In this document: in pieces, positions 31,146-42,242 of the stretch
Numbering within the stretch: the stretch's first letter is position 1
How the letters are laid out: each line of letters begins with the position of its first letter
Origin: Adiantum capillus-veneris
Lineage: Eukaryota > Streptophyta > Polypodiopsida > Polypodiales > Pteridaceae
NCBI GenBank assembly: GCA_014529385.2
Contig: CM043971.1
Span: forward strand, 29,097,709-29,157,708
Direction: 5' to 3'
Length of the DNA: 60,000 nucleotides
Translations under genes and position numbers: made by a program
Notes under the pieces: model-generated
Told to the model about the DNA's origin: nothing
What the model saw: only the letters and a program-made list of their open reading frames with translations
The model's database searches: none

Positions 31146-33890
31146 TCATGTTACCTTTGCTTGTTGAGGTTTTTCCTGTGATTGTATCCAAATTGGATCA
31201 TTAACTTTAATATGTGCCTTGGATACTAGCACTTGGTTGACCTGTTTTGACTTCCTTTGGAGACTTTCGGGTGATGGAAGCTTTGGTTGATAGACTTTTT
31301 GCTTGGGTTTCCATTGTTTTGTTGATGGTTTGGCTTTTGATGTAGAGGCTTTGTCTTGCACTTGCATTGGCTGGGCTAGAGACTGTGGGTTTACTTTAGC
31401 TTTGCCTTTTTCAATAGCCAAGAAAATTTGAACTGTTGTAGGCTTGACCTCTGTTGCCACTTGATAACTTGTCGTGATGACCATTGTTGAAGATTCAGGC
31501 TCGTCTTCAAAGACTTGTGCCCATGGCTTGGACAAAATCAAGTGTGTTCCCATTTGTCGAGAATCTACCACCAAGAATTTTGCTTTGACATTCTGTGAGT
31601 GTAGTTGGAGAGTAGCTTCTGCAATACCCATACTTATAACATCCACTTCAGGTGAGAGATTTACCTTTATGTGAATATCATAAAGCTTTGGATTACCTAA
31701 AAGTAACCACATGCCATATGACATGACATTAGTCGTGGAATTTGTATCAATTTCTGCCATAAAATTCATCTTGACTCCGTCTTGTGCACTTAGTAAAAAG
31801 TTGATCTTCTTTGGTACTAGATTGCCTGTGTTCTCTTGAGTGACTTGAGCAATCTTTGGCCTGGACTCCTTGTCGTCTTCTTCTTCATTGTTCACACTTC
31901 TGAGTTCATCTGTGTGTTCTAGCTCCTGCTTGACCACCATTTCCTCTGATATGTCTTTTGGAGAGACAAAATCAGCATTTGGTTCCTGTAGAGTCATAGG
32001 CTCTTCTTCCTCGACTTCATCTGTTGAAATGTCACCAATAGTGTCTGAACTTCCTGTCACTTGCTGCACCTCTTCTTTGATTGATTCCAAGTCTTCATAT
32101 TGCTCGTTTGTAGGCGCTGGACCTGAAGCATCTTCTTTGGATCTTAGCCCTTCTTCCTGCAACTTTGCTTCGTTGACTTGCGGCTCCTCCTTTGTACTAT
32201 GCATTCGAGTTGGACAGTTTGTAATCAAGTGTGTTATCGCACACTGATCGCAAAGAGCACCTATTTCTATATGACCAGTATTCGGGCTAGGTATCTGGTT
32301 TTGTGTTATCCCCATAGCTGATAACCCTGTTTCAAACTCATACTCAGATTCTTCATCTGTCTCACCTATAACCCTTAGCATGTAGTAGGGGACTATGTCA
32401 TACCCATTCTCATCGCAAAATTTTGTTGGTGTGGTCTCATTAACACAGACATCCAAAGTAGCCAATATCTGAGTCCACTCTAGTGGTTCTAACGCCTCTT
32501 CCGGAAAAGGTTCTCTTATGTAATCATCATATTCTAAGACCCTCTCTAAGGAATTCTCATTTCTCCCAAAGTCACTACACTCCGATGCTCCGCACATCCA
32601 GATTTCTTTCTTTTTTCCCATCCACAGATGGTCTGTTGATCCACTTTGTGTTGCAGAATCAAAATCTTCCACGGGCGTTCTAGTTACATCTTGGTAACTA
32701 TGATTTCTCATATTTACACGTGTTGTGGTTTCAGCATGTCTCAAGTATAGATAATCATAACTCCAATCTTGTACCATCTTGAGTTGCCTCATGAATGGTC
32801 TTCCAAGGATGATTTCATAGTTATTTTTCTTGCCAAAGTCAACTATGGCAAAAGTATGTGCATACTCTATACCACAAGAAGACACCACTATCGCTTCTAG
32901 CAATCCCATGGGTCTTTCCACATGCCCATCAGCTAACTTTAATTTTATTCTGGTTGTTCTAAAGGCGGGCCTACCCCATTTCTCCCATATTCGTTTTGTT
33001 GCTATGGCAATTCCTGCTCCACTATCAAGTATAGCTTTCGTTTCAATCCCATTGTACTCGACAAGCAAAGTGGCATTACCATCTTCTCCTTCACAGTACT
33101 CTCCTACTTTGTTCAAAGGTACTGGTCTTACATTTGATCTAGGCTTCTCGATCTCATCTAGCTCTTTTTCCAGGAACCTTAACGGGCTTTTGATCCCAAT
33201 TTTTTCCAAGCATTTTCCTATATCCGTCCACATACTTGGTCTGATTTTCAAAAGTTCTGCCAATGTAATTGTGCATTTCACTAGCGTGGATAGCGAGTGA
33301 GTCAAAACTTTTGTGTCCAATTCGTTTGTCTTTCCTAGCCTCTGTGATGAAACTCTCACAATCTCAGACTTTGCCTCAAAATCTCCCATGTACTGTGGCA
33401 AAGTTCTTAACGATGCAGGTCCACTGTCTTCGGAGGCTATCGATCCTACGTCACCATGATATGACCTCGCATCAACACTCATTTGTGGTCTATCTAATGT
33501 GATTTCATGAAATGGTGCTGATCCAGCATCCTCTTCTCTTTTTTGGGCATCTCGGACAGCCTTCCATAACTCCTCTGGCCATTGCTCCTCAACTATAGGA
33601 ACATAGGGTGGGAAATCCCTCATTGATTCATCCGTTGTATTTTGGACTACCCTCGAGTCTTGCGACCTTGGCAGTGGTTCTTCCCAATGATCTACCTCTT
33701 CTCTAGGCAATTCGTCTACTTTAATGCTCTGATCTTTGTGCACTGGTGGAGGTGGTTCTAGCAATGCTTGAGCAGTTTCAATGAGCTGCTTACACATTGA
33801 TAGCCTCTGCTTCTCTAGTTCAGGATAAGGATAAGTCATCCATCTTTGTTCTAAGGTCTGTCTATTTGCCAATCTAGCCTCATAAGCCTA
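31146..33890 (-). pseudogene. E3 nucleocapsid end, retropepsin and second retropepsin-like domain
   Basis: A 908-codon stretch is in frame with E3 gag. It starts with RWMTYPYPELEKQRLSMCK, shared with E1. Retropepsin follows at about residues 270-370 with intact ILDSGAG and YEIILGRPFMRQLKMVQDW. Then come a conserved tail (FPEEALEPLEWTQILATLDV), a Cys/His cluster (LCDQCAITHLITNCP) that in E1 sits before the protease, an acidic Ser/Glu linker and a second retropepsin-like domain. In that domain the active-site triplet reads DTN (31,740-31,748) and the tail HLILSKPWAQVF replaces the usual LGR. No RT, RNase H or integrase motif occurs between or after. The order suggests an internal rearrangement that removed the polymerase and integrase. 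Confidence 0.8.
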
Positions 33891-35603
33891 TAAAATCGCG
33901 TCTAAAGGCTCATTCACTTTGTCCACTAGGACAGATCCTCCTGAACTAGCACTCTTGGGTGCTTCAACTGGTTTAAGGGTTTCAACTTCCCTTTTCTATG
34001 TCTGTTGCTCTTGAATTGTTTCCAACTCAGCTGTAACAGCCTTTTTTTCTCCTTTCTCCCTTTCTAGTCTTGCTTTCATTCTAGTCCTTCTTGCTCGTCT
34101 AGAGTTTCTACGGCTTTTGGAACTCTTACTAGTCTCTCCATCTGTAGGCTTTTGCTCTTGCACTTTTGCTTGCGCTCTTGTGACAACATTTACTGGAGAA
34201 ACTTGCTTACTTTCATCTTCTTGTTGTTTAAGCACCTGTTCTTTTGTAATTGTTTCTTGCTATGTTGTTGTTGTTGTCTCTCCTTTTGTTGCGGCTCGTT
34301 CTTTCTCTGATTTGCTGGTAGAAGGAAAGGTAACATGTGGTTGCATTTTACCTTTCTTTCTTGGATTCTTAGGACAATCCAAAATCATATGTGTGACTGC
34401 ACACTCATTACAATATACATTTATCATGATATCATGGTGTGGACAATCCTTAATCAAGCGATCACTACTACCACATCTATCACATGGACGTATTGGTTGT
34501 TGTGGCAATACTTGATATTGACGTTGAAGTGGCCTCTGATCTACCATATTTCTTTCTATTTGAAGCTTATGACTCACATATGCATTTCTAGCAGCTATGG
34601 GTCTTTCACTTAAGAACACTTGTTCCACTACAGGATGATATCTAGGCGGTTGAGACATAACATGCTCAAACCCTGGTGGAGTCTTAGGTCTATAATCAGA
34701 ACAATGTTGCGTCGGTTGGTCCCCTCCACATGTCATGCACCTGCGTCGTTGAGGAACTCTATAGGCTGGTACTCTGTCAGAGTGGTTGATGTGTTGCATC
34801 ACATTCTCTATGATTTGCTCCTCAACATTTACTTGGTTTTGTCCTAGATTCCCTCTTTGATCCTCAAGATCAACGGTTTTCTTTTTCTCACTCTCATCAT
34901 TCATCTTCTTCTGACCATCTTCATAGAATTTGCAATTGTCAACTAGGTCAACTGCCGCTTTGGTCACCTCTTCCAAGGTTTGGTATCTGTTCATGTATAG
35001 GTCCTTTTGGATATTCTCATTCCTAAGCCCTCTGATGAAGCATAGGATCTGACGTTCTGGCGTGGGTAACTCTTGGGTAGGACATCTAGCAACATATTGC
35101 TCGAAACGCATTATTGCATGTCGTAATGTTTCTGTTTCTCCTTATTTAAATTCCTGAATCTTAGGAAGGGTGTTATGTTTTATGCCTCTCTTGGTGAATT
35201 CTTGAACAAATTCATCCAACATTTGCTCAATGGTTGTGAACTCTCTTCCGTTCAATAGTTCAAACCATGCTTGTGCATTGTCCTCCAATGTAAGTCCAAA
35301 ACCCTCATACTGCATGTGGAAGTCCTCTACTCGTTCTGCTCGTAGGACTTGCTTGAGAGCCGAGACATGGGCGTATGGGTCTCATATGCCATTGTACTTT
35401 CTATTTACCCATTTTCTTATCTGAGATGGTCTTATACTTTGGGGTGCAAAGTATGGAACCATACTCCTCTCTGGTATCGTTTCATCTCTCGTTATCGCTC
35501 TAGGAGGAAATCCAGGTGGTGGTCCCCTCTTTGGAATTCTCTTAGAGGTTCCTGTGTTTGGTGGATGTATCTGAGGCCCTTCATTGACCAAATATCCACT
35601 CAT
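33891..35603 (-). pseudogene. E3 gag capsid and nucleocapsid region
   Basis: One frame with in-frame stops at 35,384-35,382 (TGA), 35,144-35,142 (TAA), 34,262-34,260 (TAG), 33,998-33,996 (TAG) and 33,890-33,888 (TAG), and no frameshift. It encodes APQSIRPSQIRKWVNRKYNG, the capsid domain (MRFEQYVARCPTQELPTPER, then FIRGLRNENIQKDLYMNRYQ) and a Cys/His region (RCMTCGGDQPTQHC; CDRCGSSDRLIKDCPH; YCNECAVTHMILDCPK). A basic helix-forming segment follows (KSRRNSRRARRTRMKARLER). It is clearly homologous to E1 gag in the same order. Confidence 0.85.
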
Positions 35604-35948
35604 CTCTAATTTGGTTCACGGATTTGTGCTTTCTACAGCTCTATATTCTCGTCCATACTTGTCAACAAATAAAGATGTCTATTGTCGATCGACCTCGTAT
35701 GTATAGACATATAAGAGCTTGTACTCTGTCAGCTCATCTGGGTAAGGCTCCAAGCAACTGTAAAGGTTGAATTGATATCCATTAATATACCTATATAGTC
35801 CTTCACTTTCATGGTTATACGTCCAAACTCTCTCCACAAAATTGGTATTTATGTACTGTAGGTTTGGACGATCTATTCTGGGCGGGTGCTCATCTATCCC
35901 TGCAATCCATGTGCTTGTATAAGCTGAGTTTGAGTCTAATGTAGACAT
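35604..35948 (-). pseudogene. E3 gag amino-terminal domain
   Basis: Starts MSTLDSNSAYTSTWIAGIDE. It contains HPPRIDRPNLQYIN, TYNHESEGLYRYI, DELTEYKLLYVYTYE and FVDKYGREYRAVE, matching the E1 domain block by block. It is broken by TAG (35,681-35,679) and TGA (35,618-35,616), with the frame kept. The domain is specific to this pair as far as I can tell; function unknown. Confidence 0.65.
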
Positions 35949-36299
35949 GACTTCTAGGCTTAATAGCTCTAGCTTTCCGTAGTAATACCTCTCTCAGTGT
36001 GTTCAAGTGTTTTGGTTAGGAAAAATCCAAAACTATGTCCAAAACCGTGAGCGTTTTCTCACAATTCTCTCAAAATGTCGGTTTTAGACAGCCCTGACTT
36101 CCGGATGCATTTTGAGACCTTAAACAACGTTTTTTTCAAAACTGACCCCAGTGGTATGCTATTGGCAACCATTTTGGTCAATATTCTCTAAGATTCGTAG
36201 TGCTGCTCTCAAGCTACGTTTTGATAAAAAAAAGTTTTGGAATCGGAGTCCGTATGTGAAAGTTATGACCAAAACAGTGAGATGTAATTTGGAAAGTTG

Positions 36300-38500
36300 C
36301 TCTATCTGATGTTTTTGCAAGTGGTCAGTTTGAGCCCAAAATTGGTGTGTGCACTCCTTAGGCAATGATAAACCTAGTGGTACACTTGGTTTCAAAAATT
36401 TTCTCAAAATTTTTTCCTCAGTTGTCTATCGCGATAGGCTCACCAAGTACCCCTTGCAGATGTCCAAATGCACTCAAACTTTGTGTACAGGGTATAATGG
36501 GCCTTCTGAACCCAAATATGAAGTCAGATTTGAATTTTGATTTTTCTACAGTGAATTTCTGAGTCTATCACGATAGACTCACCAGAGTGTTACCGGGATA
36601 TAGTTTTTCAACTGTTTTTACAGATTTGAGTTCCCCCTTCTCTTGAGATACTACTCACCAAGTTTCAACCAATTTGGAATACTTTTCCTTTGTAACTTGC
36701 ATCAAACAACAGTTTCTTTTCTAATCTTGTGAAGTAATCCACTTAGATGCACTTCCAATGCTCCAAATTTACTCAAATTTTAACCATAGGCTCACAACAA
36801 CATGTAGAACAAGGCCCTAAGGTCAGTTTTCAAAAAATTCAATTTCTGTGAAAAAGCTTGTGTCTATCGCAATAGACTCAGTAGATTATTTAGTTTTGAA
36901 AATTTTCTAGATTTCTCTTCACCACTGTGTTCCCTATGCTCTGTACATCTTGCTCACCAATTTCCACTTGTTTTGGACTTTTTCTTAGGTTTCTAACTCC
37001 AACTCTAGAATTCTGAGTCTACCTGATCACTAGAAAATAGACTTAGGATGACTTCCCAATGTCCAAAATCCACCAAATTTTGTGTGTAACCTCCTGAGAG
37101 GCTAAACAAGCTATGCTCCAGAGGGTTTTGAAATTTTCGATTTCTTTGGCCCTGCTTTGAGTTTATCGCGATAGACTCAGCAAGTACCCCTTTTATAGGT
37201 CAAACTTGAACTTTGACTATACCATTGTGTTCCAACACCTCTCCTTAGTCCTCCTACCAATTTTCACTTGTTTTGGACTTTTACTTTGTCAGTTAGACCA
37301 GATCTGGTGTTTTCTACAAGCTGAATCCTCTCAAATGGTCTTAGACCCACTTTCTGATGTCCAAATGACTTCAAAATTTTTATGTGTCCTTGATAGCACC
37401 TTTCCAAGCTATGCCACAGAGGTTTTTGAAAAATTCAGTTTCTATCACTGGGTTATTAGTCTATCGCGATAGACTCACCAAGTATGCTAAAATAACATTT
37501 TTTTTCAAATTTTCTCTTCACAGATGTGTTCCCTACCCTCTGTAGATCATGTATACCAAGTTTCATAAGGTTTGGAAATTTGGTCAAGTCCCTTTACCCA
37601 ATTTGTCTCTGAAGTCTGACTCAAAACACCAGACAAGTGCTTTGGTGGTCTTCTTGATGTCCAATTTCAAGTTTGAAATGATGGTTAAGGTCTAGGTGAG
37701 GAGTGGATTCAAGCTATCTAGTCACAATTTCCAAAAACTGTCCCACTCAAAATGTCATGAGTCTATCGCGATAGGCACAGCAGATTGTGCAGGAAAAGTC
37801 AACTCAAAATTGTGACTTCACTTTTAGATTCCCCTTACTCTCTTGTGTCTATCCCTCAAATTTCATGCAATTTGGACACTTGGTTTGTGTTTTGGGCCAC
37901 TTTTAGTGTTTTTGTCAGAACCTGAATCTCTATCTGGGCTTTAGATTCACTTCTAGTGATCCAAACACCTTGAAATTTGGTGTGTATGCTATGTAGGCTC
38001 TGCTTAAGCTATCCCTAGGAGGGATTTGCAAAATAAGGTCCACAGCTAAATATCCCCAACCTATCGCGATAGGCTCATAAAGTTTCCCAGTTTTGGTCTT
38101 TTTACAAAGTTCTCTTCACAACTAGTTTCCTTATCCTCTGTATAGTGAATACACAAAGTTGTGCAATATTTGGACTATTGGTCAAGGTCTTTTTACCACT
38201 GTGTCTCTGAACTTAGACTCTAAACACCAGACTTGAGGTTTGGTGGTCAAGCGGGTGTCCAAGTACACTCAATTTTTGGGAGCAGCCTTGTATTGATGTG
38301 TTTTACCTGTGGTATGAGGGGTTTTTCCTGATTGTGAGTCTATCTCCAATTCACCAGTCTATCACGATAGACTGAGCAGAGAGCCACTGGGAAGTGATTT
38401 TTTTCTCTGTTTTTGGACAGCTTGGGTCCCAATTCCCTTAGAAACCTATCCCCAAAGTTTCATTCAATTTGGAATTCTTTTCCTTTGGATTCAAGCATTT
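36300..38500 (-). repeat. E3 leader: about 300-bp tandem array, each unit with a palindrome
   Basis: Eight copies of GAGTCTATCGCGATAGACTC or close variants lie at 36,424, 36,561, 36,861, 37,159, 37,458, 37,759, 38,060 and 38,355. From the second copy on, centres are 298-302 bp apart. The first gap is about 140 bp because the middle of a unit is missing. Flanking words recur in the same phase: CACCAAGTA after the palindrome, CTCTTCAC with TGTTCCCTA next, TTTGGACTTT, then GATGTCCAAA and AAGCTATGC before the next palindrome. The palindrome is the best-conserved part. Variants are mostly C-to-T or G-to-A at its CpG sites. Half of it lies in both LTRs. Confidence 0.88.
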
Positions 38501-39211
38501 CACAGTTCACTTCCTTACACTCAGAAAAAGCAAATTCCCACTTAGATGCACAAGCACTGATGCAAATGCTTTGAAATTTCACATACAAGCTCTAGAGCAT
38601 ATGCAAAACAAGGTCAGATGCAAAACTTTTTTTTTAAAAATAAAAATTATAGATTTGGTTTCAGATTTTTTTTTAAAAAAAATTCGGGTTTTTTAGGGTT
38701 TTTTTTTTTGGGATTGGACCAAATCTGTGTTTTCCCCCTACCTTAAGGTCTCCAATGCAAAAACAAGCACTCAAATCGGCTTTCAAACGACCATTTTAGA
38801 GCACTTTTACCAAAATCATCACAATTCTTCCTTTTGTGTTTTCAAGCACATTTTCATGTCAAAATTGCTCTAGATCAACATCAGATGTCCTACACTACCT
38901 AAAGTCCTACTTTGGATGCTTACCTTTTGCGTTTTTTTTTTCTCTTTCAAGTCTTCACAACCATAAGTCACAACCAAACACACAAACCATAAAACCTAAT
39001 ATAAAAACACAACAAAATAATATAACCATACCTCAACCTCATGGTGGACCACCTCGGCGAGACGCAGGCTCCCTCGCTATCCCTCAGTCAAGAGATCGAC
39101 TCTCTGACTTCCCACTAAGAAGGCAAATGGTGACAACACTCTAGAAAACTCTAGAGAAACGCTATACTATCAAACACGAGTGATGCGGTCTACGCTAGTT
39201 TAGGCGCTTCG
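38501..39211 (-). other. E3 leader, PBS-proximal part
   Basis: T- and A-rich low-complexity DNA at 38,625-38,715, then unremarkable sequence with no convincing frame up to the PBS. Confidence 0.55.
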
Positions 39212-39229
39212 TCCCTGGCAACGGCGCCA
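39212..39229 (-). other. E3 primer-binding site (tRNA-Asp type)
   Basis: The minus strand reads TGGCGCCGTTGCCAGGGA, a 17 of 18 match to the tRNA-Asp 3' end, one base from the 5' LTR. Confidence 0.88.
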
Positions 39230-39230
39230 A

Positions 39231-40252
39231 TGTTAGCGGGTACGCCGGGACGGACGATGGAGCACAGCGATAATACAAACCAACAAACTGTCAATCCGAG
39301 GACGTAGCTGACCCAACTAGGGCATGGAGGCCATCTCTGGGTTGTCAACCCTGAGCTAGACACGAACAACACTCTACAGTCACTAATCCTACCACAACAC
39401 TACCATAAAGCAAAGAAACAGACAACATATCCTACGAAACACTACATGCTCGAAATCGGAGGGTAAGACTCACAAGGACATATCCTATGTGGCCAAACAC
39501 CTAAACCCTGAAAACCATAACTGTAAGACCTCTAATCGTTGTCACGATAGACTCAAAACAGCAATTTCCAAAGTGTCCGGAACTGATCTACAAAGACATC
39601 AACACGAAGAGCTTCTTGCCCTGATTCTAACGACTACTCGATCATTCAAAATGGATGTCATTTGAGGTACTTACGACCAAATATAGCTTGTAGTAGGCGG
39701 GCTCGCGATGTGGTCCTCGACTTGCATTGCTTGCGTCGACGCGGAGAGCTCCTAACTCTCATATCTGCAATGTGATTAGTGTGCGCGACGGTGTGTGTGT
39801 GTGAAGCTCACTACCGTGTGCTGCAGAACCCACGATTGTATATTAATTGAGATAACGTAATGTCTTCTTTACAAAGCCTTAGGTTTCAGCTTATATACAA
39901 GGCCTTCAAACCTAATGTCCGGCCAAATGACCTGAATTGTCCCTAGGCTTCTACAGAGATTAATTACAAGAAACTGAGTTGGCTTTACTCATTATACAAG
40001 CATCTGCGGCCAAAATACAAGTGCCGACTTAAAATATGAGGTTCCCATAAACATTACAAAAGTGGCTGTAATGGCTCAAAATAATAATAACGGGATATTC
40101 GATGACGTCCATGAACTCGTATCTTCATGTTGCAGCATCCATCTTCATCTTCATTACTTCATCACCATCTTCATGTGGAATCTTTACAAAATCTTTGAGG
40201 AATCTTAATGAAATCTTTATGGAAACGTTGTTGAAAGGGCGTCCTTTCAACA
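39231..40252 (-). repeat. E3 5' LTR
   Basis: The 1,022-bp partner of 14,477-15,546. It has a minus-strand TATA-like box near 39,890-39,899, the half palindrome at 39,543-39,555 and the terminal palindrome (40,229-40,252) with one mismatch. It is followed by CTGAT at 40,253-40,257. Confidence 0.92.
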
Positions 40253-40257
40253 CTGAT

Positions 40258-40574
40258 CCTATCTAAATGTAAAACAAGACTCTTGGCAAGCCAAAAATCC
40301 CAATCCTCTAGGATTAGTCTCGGTCACCTACCTAAGGTTTTCGTCCCCGGCAGCGGCGCCAATGGTGGACGGATACGCCGCGACGGACGTCAGCACAGCG
40401 AGAACTCACCTAACATGTAATGTCAGCTAAGGACGAAGCTCGACCCGCAGGCACGTGGAAGCAAGCATAAGGTGTAAACCTACACTCGACCGACTCCTAA
40501 CTAGTTCCTACAGAGGTCTCTACCAATTGTCTAAGTCACAGCCTTCAAGAGTGCATAAGAGGAAACTTCAATTG
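40258..40574 (-). other. E1 leader end, PBS and first copy of a leader/PBS/LTR duplication
   Basis: E1 resumes after E3. A tRNA-Asp type PBS (TGGCGCCGCTGCCGGGGA on the minus strand) lies at 40,344-40,361. LTR-like sequence starting TGGTGGACGGATACGCC follows from 40,363. From 40,307 a 268-bp unit is repeated at 40,575, so leader end, PBS and about 210 bp of LTR occur twice. Confidence 0.8.
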
Positions 40575-41711
40575 TCTAGGATTAGTCTCGGTCACCTACC
40601 TAAGGTTTTCGTCCCCGGTAGCGGCGCCAATGTTGGATGGATACGCCACGACGGACGTCAGCACAGCGAGAACTCACCTAACATGTAATGTCAGCTAAGG
40701 ACGAAGCTCGACCCGCAGGCACGTGGAAGCAAGCATAAGGTGTAAACCTACACTCAACCGACTCCTAACTAGTTCCTATAGAGGTCTCTACCAATTGTCT
40801 AAGTCACAACCTTCAAGAGTGCATAAGAGGAAACTTCCTACAACGCTTTCTAGAGTCGAACACCCATCAAACAATCTCGAAACACCATAGAACTTGAAGG
40901 AGATCCTACTAATACAAATAGGTCGCTCTCCCTAAGGTCTAAGAACCAAAATCCCAACCCAAAACACCTGGTGCAGAAACACGTAGGATGTCAGGCCGAA
41001 ATCTACAGGTCTTCATTTTCGAAATCTAAAGTGCCTAATGTGTATTTCTACTCAATGTGAACATGTGGATATGCTGCAATGCAAAATCGGACAACGTATG
41101 CTCACCCAAACACCAGATGAAGCTCGTAGAAGGAGCTCGCAAAACCGGACCGTACGCGCGCAATGTAGGTATCGGCGCGTAGCTCTCGTCGGGGGCAACA
41201 CGCTTCACTTCTCCGCACTCGATTCCGACCACCAGAGCACACGTAGTGTCAAGATGAAGCTCACACACTCTCTCTCTCGTACACAGTACGCTCACTCACA
41301 GACTTCAAAACTTGTTTTTAAAATGACAAAAGGTCCTTCATTAAGGTCAAAAAGTGGTATATATACTTTACAATTCTCAAACCCTAAAGTTCCAAAATCA
41401 ACCATCTACTCAATCTAACTATCAAAACTGGGATACAATCTAGAAACTTTTGTAAGTCCCAATAATTACAAGGTGAAAAATCAGGTTTTCCTCAATGAAT
41501 GAATAATTACAAAAATAATAGTCCTCTGAATAGTTAGATGCTGTGGGGTGTGTCCAACTTCTAACAGATATGTATGATGTTTGGCCACAATTTGAGATTT
41601 TTAAATTGTCCATTGATGGCTGTGTTGTGTGTTCCATACACTTCATTAGAGATTAGATGGAGTAAACTATCAATCAACATTAGAACAACGTCCAGGACTT
41701 GTGTTGAGCAT
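40575..41711 (-). repeat. E1 5' LTR with duplicated PBS
   Basis: The second copy of the 268-bp unit carries its own PBS (40,612-40,629). The LTR starts at 40,631 (TGTTGGATGGATACGCC), which resembles the E3 LTR start. A minus-strand TATA-like box GTATATATAC lies at 41,357-41,366, and half of the E1 leader palindrome at 40,981-40,992. The right end is uncertain. I chose 41,711 (minus-strand TGCTCAACAC) because it begins with TG and because minus-strand GGACGT follows, as in E3. Confidence 0.65.
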
Positions 41712-42242
41712 ACCTAACACAAGTTGGGTTGTTCACATTCACGCTCCAATCGGTTACATGTATTATGTAATGCACATAACAGGGTCCAGCATCCCTCACA
41801 CTCCTGGACTTTGATGACCTCTCTCTCTTTGTGTATTCTCATCTCCATTGTACAATGTATGTATTGCAATCATAATTTATTGTCATTTGTTATGAATTAT
41901 ATCAATTGTGTATGGATTAAGATCGTGACACAATTTTAAAAGTTCCCCCTCCCCTTTGACAACGTATTTTTTAAAAAATTATATCTTGTGAATATGGCAG
42001 ATACTAAGCTGGCAAAACATCAATGAAAATTCAGAATGAAGTGATAGTACGTCACTTTCATCACATGTCAGAGCCTGAGCTTTGTCGTTGCCTAAACCCC
42101 TCTACTCCGAAACATTATTACCAGTTCATAGAGGCCTTATCAAAGTCTATATTTGAGTAGCTTTAGCACGCATTTACGCCTGGTGCTTTTGACATATCTC
42201 TAATGACATAGGACTCATTATTGAACATGGTCAAGCAGTCTA
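41712..42242. other. Spacer, possibly upstream exon remnant of the kinase-like pseudogene
   Basis: AT-rich. From about 42,025 the plus strand can be read as MKIQNEVIVRHFHHMSEPEL and onward to about 42,160 before stops, close enough to the next pseudogene to belong to it. Otherwise I see nothing. Confidence 0.35.

Larger units (their letters stand above)
14477..40252 (-). mobile_element. E3: Ty3/gypsy-derived element with gag and protease but no RT or integrase
   Basis: LTRs at 14,477-15,546 (1,070 bp) and 39,231-40,252 (1,022 bp) both run from TGTTAGCGGG to TTTCAACA. An exact 5-bp duplication CTGAT flanks them (14,472-14,476 and 40,253-40,257). A tRNA-Asp type PBS adjoins the right LTR, and a polypurine tract (CAGAGGGGGAGAG on the minus strand) adjoins the left one. 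E2 is inserted at 15,857. Without E2 the element is about 12.3 kb. Its single long frame (35,948-30,201) encodes Gag, a retropepsin, a second retropepsin-like domain and the W-repeat region, without RT, RNase H or integrase. It would need enzymes from a relative such as E1. Confidence 0.9.

Noticed and set aside
36424-38374. Repeated palindromes with spacers as a CRISPR-like array
   Set aside because: The period is about 300 bp and the spacers are themselves homologous to each other. This is a tandem repeat in a retroelement leader.
41630-41740. Exact right boundary and target duplication of E1
   Set aside because: Several CA dinucleotides could be the end, and the matching left end is outside the window, so no duplication can be confirmed.
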